From: DATAPE01 sp034667545
GTDB lineage: Bacteria > Actinomycetota > CADDZG01 > WHSQ01
Assembly: GCA_034667545.1 (NCBI GenBank)
Contig: JAXDJR010000005.1
Location: 1 to 5,825, forward strand
DNA length: 5,825 nucleotides
Direction: 5' to 3'
How positions within the stretch are numbered: position 1 is the first letter of the stretch; each line of letters opens with the position of its first letter. The translations under genes and the position numbers were made by a program. Positions 1 through 5,175 of the stretch are shown piece after piece. The notes under the pieces were generated by a model. That model was not told where the DNA came from, did not search any database, and worked only from the letters and a program-made list of their open reading frames with translations.

Positions 1-765
1 TCCGTGTCCGTGGATCGCCTCCGCTATGTAGAAAGCCGTGAGCATCGTGAAGATGTAGGCCTGGATGCTGATGACCAACATCTCGAACACGATGAGCACG
101 GCCCCCACCGCCGCGGTCATGATGCCAAGCGGCAGCGACGGCTTCAGAACAACGAACTCGGCACTGAAGAGGAAGAAGATAGTCAGCAGCACGTGGCCGG
201 CCATCATGTTGGCAAGGAGCCGGATGGCCAGGGTGAGCGGCCTGATAACGAATACGGAAAAGAGCTCGATCAACGCGAGGATCGGCTTGATGGCGAGCGG
301 CACGCCGGGTGGGAAGAGGGTGCCGCCGACGTAGTGGCGGAAGCCCTGCTTCTTGATCCCTATGAAGTTGAACAAGATGTAGGTGATCCCGGCGAGTAAC
401 GCAGGGATCGCCATGCGCGAGTTCACAGGGAAATTGAAGAACGGGATGATCTCGAGCAAGTTTCCAAAGAAGATGAAGAAGAACAGAGCGGTCAGATAAC
501 TGGCGTACTTCGGCCCCTCTTCCGGTCCGATCACATCGATGGCGATCTGATTGCGTACGAACAAGTAGCCCGTCTCGGCAAGAGTCTGAAAGCCCTTGGG
601 TACGATCGCCCGTCGTCTGGAGCCCAAAAAGAAGAACGCCAGGCACAGCAGAGACGACACCATCATCAGAAGGACAACCCGGTTGATGGCGAAGGGCGTG
701 CCGCCGAATGCGACGGCCTTCCAGAAGAACAGCTCGTTGACGTTGAGGTCGAGGGCTACTGGCAT
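1..765 (-). CDS. atpB: F1Fo ATP synthase subunit a (partial, 3' end beyond window)
   Basis: Membrane subunit of the Fo sector that forms the two proton half-channels next to the c-ring. The frame reads from ATG at 765 through 255 codons to base 1 with no stop, so only the last few residues should be missing. It begins MPVALDLNVNELFFW and has about five to six hydrophobic segments (roughly residues 28-48, 88-110, 119-137, 160-175, 190-205, 213-247). The signature is LAIRLLANMMAGH at 179-191. Arg182 matches the essential E. coli Arg210, Asn186 matches the Asn four residues later, and His191 occupies the Glu219 position, as in most bacteria. ISIQAYIFTMLTAFY at 232-246 carries the conserved Gln235. 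The usual F-G/A-N is L-A-N here, a mild change. It starts 10 nt after the atpI-like stop. An AAGGAG lies at 780-785, inside the end of that gene, an unusually long 14 nt from the ATG, so translational coupling is likely. atpE should follow to the left. Confidence 0.96.
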   Translation of the reverse strand, partial: MPVALDLNVNELFFWKAVAFGGTPFAINRVVLLMMVSSLLCLAFFFLGSRRRAIVPKGFQTLAETGYLFVRNQIAIDVIGPEEGPKYASYLTALFFFIFFGNLLEIIPFFNFPVNSRMAIPALLAGITYILFNFIGIKKQGFRHYVGGTLFPPGVPLAIKPILALIELFSVFVIRPLTLAIRLLANMMAGHVLLTIFFLFSAEFVVLKPSLPLGIMTAAVGAVLIVFEMLVISIQAYIFTMLTAFYIAEAIHGHG

Positions 766-775
766 CCCTTTTTCG

Positions 776-1180
776 TCAGCTCCTTGTCTCGGCGGTAGCG
801 GCTCTGCTCTGGTCGGCATGGTCGTAGGCGCCGGCCGCTTCCCACAGCACGAGAAGGAGATGGCTGCCCACGAGGACCACACCGGTCACAGGAAAGTAAA
901 CGAGGTTGGTAGCCCGCAGCCCCAGGGCGATGCCGGTTAGAAGGAGCAAGCCAAGTGTGAAGGTGGCCAGACCGGCAGGGAGAAGGAGCTCGGGGTTCTT
1001 CTCGGCAACGCCCCCGATGATGCGGGCCGAGAGCCACAGATTGAGAAGCGTCATGGCGAGGCCGGCGGCAGCGGAAACCCCGTAGCGGAAGCCGCCGAAT
1101 GCGGCCAGCACCGCGATGACGACGGGTGAGATCAGCAGGCCGCGGAACACCATCCGGCGGACCATCTCAAGCTCGATCAC
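776..1180 (-). CDS. atpI: ATP synthase protein I-like membrane protein (AtpI type)
   Basis: A 134-residue, probably four-helix membrane protein between the atpZ-like gene and atpB. AtpI proteins are small accessory proteins of F1Fo ATP synthase, linked in other bacteria to c-ring assembly, stability or Mg2+ supply; they are not part of the catalytic machine. Hydrophobic segments lie at about residues 12-30, 33-55, 65-88 and 92-114, followed by a polar tail (DHADQSRAATAETRS). The sequence is weakly conserved, as is usual for AtpI, so the call rests on topology, length and position. I chose GTG at 1180 because it overlaps the preceding TGA as GTGA (4 nt) and has a strong AGGGGAG at 1189-1195, 8 nt away. 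Met6 (ATG at 1165) is a weaker alternative. The frame stays open upstream to 1300, but that extension overlaps atpZ and looks non-coding. The TGA stop at 776-778 is 10 nt from atpB. Confidence 0.85.
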   Translation of the reverse strand: MIELEMVRRMVFRGLLISPVVIAVLAAFGGFRYGVSAAAGLAMTLLNLWLSARIIGGVAEKNPELLLPAGLATFTLGLLLLTGIALGLRATNLVYFPVTGVVLVGSHLLLVLWEAAGAYDHADQSRAATAETRS

Positions 1181-1443
1181 TGCCCCCGCTCCCCTCTCTG
1201 CGAGGTGCCCGAGCCCTCGCCCCAATAGGTCTGAACTGCATAGAGAACGGTGACGAAGCTGAGGGCGAACCCCAGCAACGACCCCACTAACTGACCCCAC
1301 GGAGCGGTCCCCAACCAGTGGTCCACGAACCGCCCAATCGCCCAGCCCAGCACGAAGATCCCGGCAAAAGCCAAGGACAGCGACATACCTCTGCCGAAGT
1401 CCTGTCCCCAGGAGAGGTCGCCGTATTTCGGTCGGTCGTTCAC
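1177..1443 (-). CDS. atpZ: AtpZ/AtpI-family two-helix membrane protein, first gene of the atp operon
   Basis: An 88-residue protein with a polar N-terminus (MNDRPKYGDLSWGQDFGRG), two hydrophobic helices at about residues 18-37 and 49-70, and a polar tail. Between the helices is GRFVDHWLGTAPWG (37-50), which matches the AtpZ-family pattern G-x-x-x-D-x-x-x-G-T-x-P. These proteins are encoded just before atpI/atpB in many bacteria. In alkaliphilic Bacillus, AtpZ and AtpI have been proposed to form a Mg2+/Ca2+ transport complex serving ATP synthase; applying that here is inference. The start is GTG at 1443: no other start codon lies in frame between it and an in-frame TAG about 40 nt upstream, and AAGGGGG at 1454-1460 stands 10 nt before it. 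The stop overlaps the start of the atpI-like gene by 4 nt, indicating coupled translation. Presence of both AtpZ-like and AtpI-like genes in tandem is common, not exceptional. Confidence 0.88.
   Translation of the reverse strand: MNDRPKYGDLSWGQDFGRGMSLSLAFAGIFVLGWAIGRFVDHWLGTAPWGQLVGSLLGFALSFVTVLYAVQTYWGEGSGTSQRGERGQ
1189..1195 (-). promoter_or_regulatory. Ribosome binding site of atpI-like gene
   Basis: AGGGGAG on the minus strand, 8 nt before the GTG at 1180. It decides the start in favour of this GTG over the downstream ATG at 1165 and over the longer open frame to 1300. Confidence 0.65.
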
Positions 1444-1453
1444 CTGAGGATTG

Positions 1454-1460
1454 CCCCCTT
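1454..1460 (-). promoter_or_regulatory. Ribosome binding site of atpZ-like gene
   Basis: AAGGGGG on the minus strand, 10 nt before the GTG at 1443. It supports this GTG, which has no competing in-frame start upstream. Confidence 0.6.
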
Positions 1461-1479
1461 GCTGGCTTGGGAGGCGGTC

Positions 1480-1509
1480 ATCCTAACCCAAAACACCGGA
1501 CTTTGTGAA
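1480..1509 (-). promoter_or_regulatory. Predicted promoter of the atp operon
   Basis: On the minus strand, TTCACA at 1504-1509 (five of six matches to TTGACA) is followed after 18 nt by TAGGAT at 1480-1485, which fits the actinobacterial TANNNT -10 pattern. Transcription would start near 1470-1474, giving a short leader of about 30 nt that includes the AAGGGGG ribosome binding site. The -35 box lies inside one half of the 26-bp palindrome, so a dimeric regulator bound there would directly contact or block RNA polymerase. This is prediction from sequence only. Confidence 0.6.
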
Positions 1510-1524
1510 AATTTTCACAAAGTC
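1499..1524. promoter_or_regulatory. Perfect 26-bp palindromic operator, Rex-type (alternatively CRP-type)
   Basis: The two 13-bp arms (1499-1511 and 1512-1524) are exact reverse complements with no spacer. The core TTGTGAAAATTTTCACAA at 1503-1520 matches the Rex consensus TTGTGAA-N4-TTCACAA at all defined positions. Rex is a repressor that senses the NADH/NAD+ ratio and in actinobacteria and firmicutes controls respiratory and fermentative genes. The inner 16 bp also match the CRP-family pattern TGTGA-N6-TCACA perfectly. The extra outer TT/AA and the AATT centre favour Rex. A CRP-like activator cannot be excluded, because the centre (1511.5) lies near -38 to -42 from the predicted start, a class II activator position as well as a repressing one. 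The AT-rich stretch stands out against the GC-rich surroundings. The regulator gene is not in the window. Confidence 0.8.
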
Positions 1525-1541
1525 GGCAACCGCTTCTTCTT

Positions 1542-1668
1542 GGGCTCAGTTACCTCCGGGCTGCCTTCCCGGCCCCAGATCCCCGGACCGTCATCCGGGC
1601 TGGGTTACCTTCCGACCCACTTCCCCGAGGTCAGAGCCCGGCGGTCACATGTTGGCGAGCTCGTTACC
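1542..1668. repeat. Short imperfect direct repeats around GTTACC in the intergenic region
   Basis: On the plus strand, GGGCTCAGTTACCT at 1542-1555 and GGGCTGGGTTACCT at 1597-1610 agree at 12 of 14 positions. A third GTTACC stands at 1663-1668. The GTTACC words begin at 1549, 1604 and 1663, so they are spaced 55 and 59 bp apart. They could be regulator half-sites or simply the loops and flanks of the hairpins in the same interval; the sequence does not decide. Confidence 0.35.
1556..1619 (-). terminator. Cluster of three GC-rich hairpins, possible terminator of the upstream operon
   Basis: Three consecutive short inverted repeats: CCGGG/CCCGG at 1556-1560 and 1568-1572 (7-nt loop), CCCGGA/TCCGGG at 1582-1587 and 1594-1599 (6-nt loop), and TGGGT/ACCCA at 1601-1605 and 1615-1619 (9-nt loop). 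They lie after the WecA-like gene and upstream of the predicted atp promoter, so they would be in the 3' untranslated part of the glyA operon mRNA. None has a following U-run, which is common for actinobacterial terminators but leaves the call weak. They could instead belong to a structured leader if a promoter exists further upstream. Confidence 0.35.
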
Positions 1669-1681
1669 GGCACAGGCACTT

Positions 1682-1708
1682 CGACCCCAGGTGGACGATC
1701 AAGGGTCG
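1682..1708 (-). terminator. Inverted repeat after the WecA-like gene, possible terminator
   Basis: CGACCC (1682-1687) and GGGTCG (1703-1708) form a 6-bp stem around a 15-nt loop, starting 26 nt past the WecA-like stop codon. The long loop and absence of a U-run make this a weak candidate; it is the closest hairpin to the end of that gene. Confidence 0.25.
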
Positions 1709-1733
1709 CCACAGCTGTGCGCTATCGACAGGC

Positions 1734-2846
1734 TCAGGGCGTCGTGCGGTTCTGGACCGCCTTGGTGAGCACTGGGAACAAGGTGTAGAGGACGATGGCG
1801 CACACCGCAACGGGCAGCCCGAAGATGATCTCGGAACGGTGTAGGAAAGTGAATGCCAGCGCGGCCCCCGCGGCCAGCGCAGACCACACGTACATAACGA
1901 TCACCGCCTGGCGATGGCCGTGGCCGAGGTCCATAAGGCGGTGATGGATGTGCTCCTTATCGGCAACGAAGACGCTGCGGCCCCGGCGCGCCCGCCGGAT
2001 GACAGCGAACACCCCGTCCAGCAGGGGGATGGCGATCACCAGGAGCGGTATCAAGAGAGGGAAATAGGCAAGGAAGACCGCCGAGGGCAACGGGCCTGGC
2101 GCGATCTTGCCGATGCCTGTGATGGTCGCCGCCCCCAGGACCAGGCCCAGCAACATGGCACCCGAGTCGCCCATGAAGACCTTGGCGGGAAAGAAGTTGT
2201 AGCGCAGGAAACCGAGCGTGGCCCCCACGAGGATGATCGTGATGAGGGGAGCCGAGGAGGCTTGGTTCAACACCCCCTGGCGGAACAGCAGTGCGGTGTA
2301 GACGAAGAACGCCGACGACGCGATGGCAACGATGCCGGCGGCGAGGCCGTCGAGCCCGTCGACCAGATTGACTGCATTGATCATCGCCACGATCCAGATG
2401 ACCGTCACCAGAACGGACACGTCGTCACTGAGCGCAAACGCTCCGTTGTGGATCGGCAGCATCAGGTACTGCATCTTCACGCCGGCGAGAAAGAGGATGC
2501 CCGCTGCGAACACCTGTCCTGCCAGCTTCACGGGGGCCGGAAGGTCTCTTAGATCGTCTACCGCTCCGAGGGCGAAGATGATCACGGCCCCCGCGGCGAT
2601 GCCCAAAGGTTCGGAAGATTGCGTGAATTGGATCTTGAAGGTCGGAAGCATGCTGGCCGCCGCACCGGCTCCCAATATCCCGAGGAAGATCGCGAACCCG
2701 CCGAGGGTAGGCGTGGGGGCCGCGTGCACCTTGCGATCGCTGGGCTGATCGACAGCACCGATCTTCAGCGCGAACCAACGGACGATCGGTGTCGTCACGA
2801 ATGTGATGACAAGGGCAACGAGGCCGACCACCAGGTAGGGGGTCAC
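1734..2846 (-). CDS. WecA/TagO/MraY-family undecaprenyl-phosphate sugar-1-phosphate transferase
   Basis: A 370-residue polytopic membrane enzyme, normal length for WecA/TagO. The family transfers a HexNAc-1-phosphate from a UDP-sugar to undecaprenyl (or decaprenyl) phosphate, starting synthesis of a wall or surface polymer; in mycobacteria WecA primes arabinogalactan. Visible motifs in order: DQPSDRKVHAAPTPTLGG (33-50), VDDLRD (96-101) with the Asp pair 97-98, NAVNLVDGLDG (157-167), FMGDSG (224-229), PLLDG (274-278) and DKEHIHHRL (296-304). The HIHH cluster is the WecA/TagO/WbpL-type motif and argues against MraY proper. About ten to eleven hydrophobic segments run through the protein. The start is GTG at 2846, since the first helix begins within a few residues. 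It lies 27 nt after the glyA stop, with a weak GAGG 9 nt upstream. It is the last gene of the predicted phosphatase-rpiB-glyA operon. The exact sugar donor cannot be told from sequence. Confidence 0.92.
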   Translation of the reverse strand: MTPYLVVGLVALVITFVTTPIVRWFALKIGAVDQPSDRKVHAAPTPTLGGFAIFLGILGAGAAASMLPTFKIQFTQSSEPLGIAAGAVIIFALGAVDDLRDLPAPVKLAGQVFAAGILFLAGVKMQYLMLPIHNGAFALSDDVSVLVTVIWIVAMINAVNLVDGLDGLAAGIVAIASSAFFVYTALLFRQGVLNQASSAPLITIILVGATLGFLRYNFFPAKVFMGDSGAMLLGLVLGAATITGIGKIAPGPLPSAVFLAYFPLLIPLLVIAIPLLDGVFAVIRRARRGRSVFVADKEHIHHRLMDLGHGHRQAVIVMYVWSALAAGAALAFTFLHRSEIIFGLPVAVCAIVLYTLFPVLTKAVQNRTTP

Positions 2847-2873
2847 GGGTGCATGCCTCGAGTCACGACAGTT

Positions 2874-4142
2874 CTAGCCGTGGAAGTCGGGGTAGGGGTG
2901 GAAGCGCTCGGTCAGCTCGGATACCCGGCGGCGGACGTCCGCCTTCGTCGCCTCGGAGTCGTCTTTGAGCACCTTGGCGATCAGCTCGGCGACTGTCTCT
3001 ATCTCTGTTTCTCTCATCCCGCTTGTCGTGATGGCGGGAGTCCCGAGCCGGATGCCCGATGCGATAAAGGGCTTCTCGGGGTCGTACGGGATCGCGTTCT
3101 TGTTAACGGTGATGCCGACATCGTCGAGCCGCGCCTCAGCCTCTTTGCCGGTGAGCGAGACCGGTCTGAGGTCCACCAACATCAGGTGGTTGTCGGTCCC
3201 TCCCGAAACGATCCGCAGGCCGTGCTCGGTCAACGCCGAAGCCATCACCTGGGCGTTCGCCACGATCTGGTGGCTGTACTCGCGGAACTCATCGGTAGCA
3301 GCTTCGGCAAAGGCAACCGCCTTCGCGGCTATGGAATGCATCAGGGGTCCGCCCTGCCACCCGGGGAACACGCTCTTGTCGATCGCCTTCGCGTGCTCCT
3401 CCTTGCACATGATCATCGCCCCGCGGGGGCCGCGCAGCGTCTTGTGGGTCGTGCAGGTGACCACGTCTGCGTAGGGGACGGGGCTGGGATGTGCGCCCCC
3501 TGCGACAAGACCGATGAAGTGAGCAGCATCGACGAGGAAGATCGCTCCCACCTCGTCGGCGATGGCGCGGAAGGCGGCGAAGTCCCAGATGCGTGAGTAG
3601 GCGGTGGCCCCGGCAACGATCATCTTGGGACGCTCCCGTTTGGCGATATCCCGGACCTCGTCCAGATCGATCCGCTCGTCGTCCTTGCTGACGCCGTAGG
3701 ACACGACCTTGAACAGCCGTCCGGTGAAGTTCACCGGAGAACCGTGGGTGAGATGGCCACCTTGCGCCAGGCCCATGCCCATGAAGGTGTCACCGGGGTC
3801 GAGGAAAGCGAAGAACGCCGCGAGGTTGGCCTGGGCGCCGGCATGAGGCTGCACGTTCACGTGCTCCGCGCCGAAGATGGCCTTCGCGCGCGCGATCGCT
3901 AGGTTCTCGGCCACATCGACGAACTCACATCCACCGTAGTACCGCTTCCCGGGGTATCCCTCGGCGTACTTATTTGTAAGGGGCGTCCCGAGTGCGGCCA
4001 GCACCGCGGGAGACGAGAAGTTCTCGGACGCGATCAGCTCGATCTTGGTGTTCTCGCGTCGCACTTCGCCGAGGATCGCTTCGGCGATCTCGGGATCCAC
4101 TTTCTCCACTGCCTGCCAGTCCGACCATCCGGGATTGCTCAT
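2874..4142 (-). CDS. glyA: Serine hydroxymethyltransferase
   Basis: PLP-dependent cytosolic enzyme converting serine and tetrahydrofolate to glycine and 5,10-methylene-tetrahydrofolate, the main source of one-carbon units. The 422 residues are the normal length. Landmarks: ELIASENF (35-42), NKYAEGYPGKRYYGG (57-71), NVQPHAGAQANLAA (96-109), GGHLTHGSPVNFTG (128-141), VDAAH (204-208), the PLP-lysine motif TTHKTLRGPRGA (231-242) with Lys234, GTDNHL (315-320), and SGIRLGTPAITTSGM (362-376) with the substrate-carboxylate Arg365. The phosphate-binding loop reads H-A-G-A-Q-A-N where many homologues have H-S-G-S/A-Q-A-N, so the serine side chains there are missing. It also has AYSR where AYPR is usual. 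All catalytic landmarks remain, so I expect an active enzyme. ATG at 4142 overlaps the rpiB stop as ATGA, and a GAGGAG lies about 14-20 nt upstream, indicating coupled translation. Confidence 0.98.
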   Translation of the reverse strand: MSNPGWSDWQAVEKVDPEIAEAILGEVRRENTKIELIASENFSSPAVLAALGTPLTNKYAEGYPGKRYYGGCEFVDVAENLAIARAKAIFGAEHVNVQPHAGAQANLAAFFAFLDPGDTFMGMGLAQGGHLTHGSPVNFTGRLFKVVSYGVSKDDERIDLDEVRDIAKRERPKMIVAGATAYSRIWDFAAFRAIADEVGAIFLVDAAHFIGLVAGGAHPSPVPYADVVTCTTHKTLRGPRGAMIMCKEEHAKAIDKSVFPGWQGGPLMHSIAAKAVAFAEAATDEFREYSHQIVANAQVMASALTEHGLRIVSGGTDNHLMLVDLRPVSLTGKEAEARLDDVGITVNKNAIPYDPEKPFIASGIRLGTPAITTSGMRETEIETVAELIAKVLKDDSEATKADVRRRVSELTERFHPYPDFHG

Positions 4143-4597
4143 CGCTCTCGCTCACACTCCTCGTTCTCTATCTCCGTGATCTGGTCGATCCGCCGCTGGT
4201 GCCTTCCGCCCTCGAAGCCAGTTGCCAGAAAAAGGTCGACGATCGCGAGCGCGAAGCTTTCTGCCAGGATGCGCCCGCCGAGCGACAACACGTTCGCATC
4301 GTTGTGAAGCCGGGCGAACCGAGCGGTGTACTCGTCTAAGCAGAGTGCGGCCCGCACGCCTCGGACCTTGTTTGCAGCGATGGCCTCACCCTGACCGCTG
4401 CCTCCCATGACGATCCCCCGGTCGGCCTTGCCGCCCACCACCGCCCGGCCCACTGCTGCGCAGTAGCCCGGATAGTCCGTCATCTCTTCCGAGGTGGTGC
4501 CCAGGTCGATCACGTCGTGGCCCGCCTCCATCAGATGGTTCGCCACCGACCGCTTCAACGCGAAGCCCGCGTGATCGGAGCCAAGGGCGATCCTCAC
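4139..4597 (-). CDS. rpiB: Ribose-5-phosphate isomerase B (RpiB/LacAB family)
   Basis: Cytosolic isomerase interconverting ribulose-5-phosphate and ribose-5-phosphate in the non-oxidative pentose phosphate pathway. The 152 residues match the family. Landmarks: GSDHAG (6-11) with Asp8/His9 of the sugar site, MTDYPGYC (39-46), IVMGGSGQGEAIAANKVRGVRAAL (from residue 62), HNDANVLSLGGR (98-109) and the C-terminal GGRHQRRI (130-137). The catalytic loop is GGSGQGE with Glu71 where E. coli-type enzymes have an active-site Cys. The M. tuberculosis enzyme uses Glu as base at this place, so this is the Cys-less type. The start is GTG at 4597. The phosphatase TAA at 4607-4609 is in the same frame just upstream, so no earlier start is possible. 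The 9-nt gap lacks a good Shine-Dalgarno, which suggests re-initiation after the phosphatase. A LacA/LacB role is unlikely without a lac/tagatose context. Confidence 0.95.
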   Translation of the reverse strand: MRIALGSDHAGFALKRSVANHLMEAGHDVIDLGTTSEEMTDYPGYCAAVGRAVVGGKADRGIVMGGSGQGEAIAANKVRGVRAALCLDEYTARFARLHNDANVLSLGGRILAESFALAIVDLFLATGFEGGRHQRRIDQITEIENEECERER

Positions 4598-4606
4598 CCA
4601 GTCATA

Positions 4607-5152
4607 TTAAGGGGGAACCTCATCGGGACAGAGGATGTCGGCAAGTATCCGAACGGGACTCTGCAACTCGGAGAAACAACGCTCATAGATGCGCAGGGGA
4701 CGTCCGATGGGATCGGCGACATCGAGCTTGCGACGCCATCGGGGCCGGCTGCCCATAAGCAGCCCCTGGAGACGTTCTTCGGGGGAGGCCTCGGGCCACA
4801 ATGGGGGCATCTCGGTTTCGGCCATCTCCTTGAGCAACATCGTCTTACTGCGCGCTTCGGGCACGAGCGACGCGATCTCTTGGATATGGACGCTCGTCAT
4901 GCCCACCACAACGTCTGCGGCGTCGATGTCCTCCGCCTCGAGGGCTCTGGAGCGATGCGATGACAGATCGATCCCCTTGGCTTCACAGATCAAGATGGCC
5001 TCATCCGTGGCCGGTTCCCCCGTGGCAGCCCAGGTTCCCGCCGACTCAACCTGGACGCCGTCGCAGGCTCGCTCCTCTAGCTCGTGGCGCAGCGATGCTT
5101 CCGCCATCGGTGAGCGGCACAGGTTCCCGGTGCATACGAATAGCACTCTCAT
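4607..5152 (-). CDS. Low-molecular-weight protein tyrosine phosphatase-family protein
   Basis: A 181-residue cytosolic phosphatase-fold protein. The P-loop VCTGNLCRSPMAE sits at the N-terminus, numbering from ATG at 5152: Cys7 is the nucleophile and Arg13 binds phosphate in the C-x5-R motif. The general-acid loop is DVADPIGRP, with Asp147-Pro148. MTSVHIQEI (85-93) is also typical of the family. In the related YwlE arginine phosphatase the P-loop reads CTGNTCRSP, and its Thr sets phosphoarginine specificity. Leu in that place here points to phosphotyrosine or another phosphoester rather than phosphoarginine. The length exceeds the usual 150-160 through an insertion near residues 111-140. ATG at 5152 is preferred over GTG at 5158, since MRVLFVCTGN fits family starts and a -10 box ends 6 nt upstream (leaderless). 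It is first in the predicted operon with rpiB, glyA and the WecA-like gene. Function as arsenate reductase is less likely, as no extra redox Cys pair of that type is evident. Confidence 0.9.
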   Translation of the reverse strand: MRVLFVCTGNLCRSPMAEASLRHELEERACDGVQVESAGTWAATGEPATDEAILICEAKGIDLSSHRSRALEAEDIDAADVVVGMTSVHIQEIASLVPEARSKTMLLKEMAETEMPPLWPEASPEERLQGLLMGSRPRWRRKLDVADPIGRPLRIYERCFSELQSPVRILADILCPDEVPP

Positions 5153-5175
5153 GGCCACAGATTAGGCTGCAACGC
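5153..5175. promoter_or_regulatory. Divergent start region with back-to-back -10 boxes and predicted leaderless starts
   Basis: Only 23 bp separate the phosphatase ATG (5152, minus) from the carboxypeptidase ATG (5176, plus). On the minus strand TAATCT (5159-5164) ends 6 nt before the ATG; on the plus strand TAGGCT (5163-5168) ends 7 nt before its ATG. Both fit TANNNT, share the TA at 5163-5164, and would place transcription starts at or next to the start codons. No Shine-Dalgarno is visible for either gene, which agrees with leaderless mRNAs. Clear -35 hexamers are not seen and would lie inside the opposite gene. Confidence 0.5.

Noticed and set aside
4..399. Plus-strand open frame of 131 codons at the left edge.
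   Set aside because: It is antisense to atpB, whose conserved Arg and helix pattern are clear on the minus strand; the plus-strand translation is highly charged without any family features.
1181..1300. N-terminal extension of the atpI-like gene to an upstream start at 1300.
   Set aside because: The extension is Arg/Leu/Gly-rich, overlaps most of the atpZ second half in another frame, and the GTG at 1180 has a strong ribosome binding site and the standard 4-nt overlap.
1440..1481. A 13-codon reading frame (minus strand, ATG at 1481, TGA overlapping the atpZ GTG) that could be a leader peptide.
   Set aside because: Its ATG lies within or directly after the predicted -10 box TAGGAT (1480-1485), so it would be upstream of the transcription start; it also has no good ribosome binding site.
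1540..1620. Cobalamin-riboswitch-like words (GGGAAGGC and nearby GCCCGGAGG on the minus strand).
   Set aside because: The rest of the cobalamin consensus (long conserved core, B12 box order and pseudoknot) is not seen, and no cobalamin-related gene follows.
1710..1719. Small palindrome CACAGCTGTG as a possible operator.
   Set aside because: Ten bases, no spacer, no second copy near a promoter; expected by chance in a sequence of this size.
1914..2552. Plus-strand open frame of 212 codons inside the WecA-like gene.
   Set aside because: Antisense shadow: very polar composition (Asp, Glu, Arg, His, Gln) with no family resemblance, opposite to clear membrane-enzyme motifs.
2619..3596. A long plus-strand open frame (325 codons) across glyA and the WecA-like gene.
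   Set aside because: It is antisense to two well-conserved genes and reads as low-complexity, Arg/Gly/Asp-rich sequence with no recognisable domain; a typical effect of high GC.
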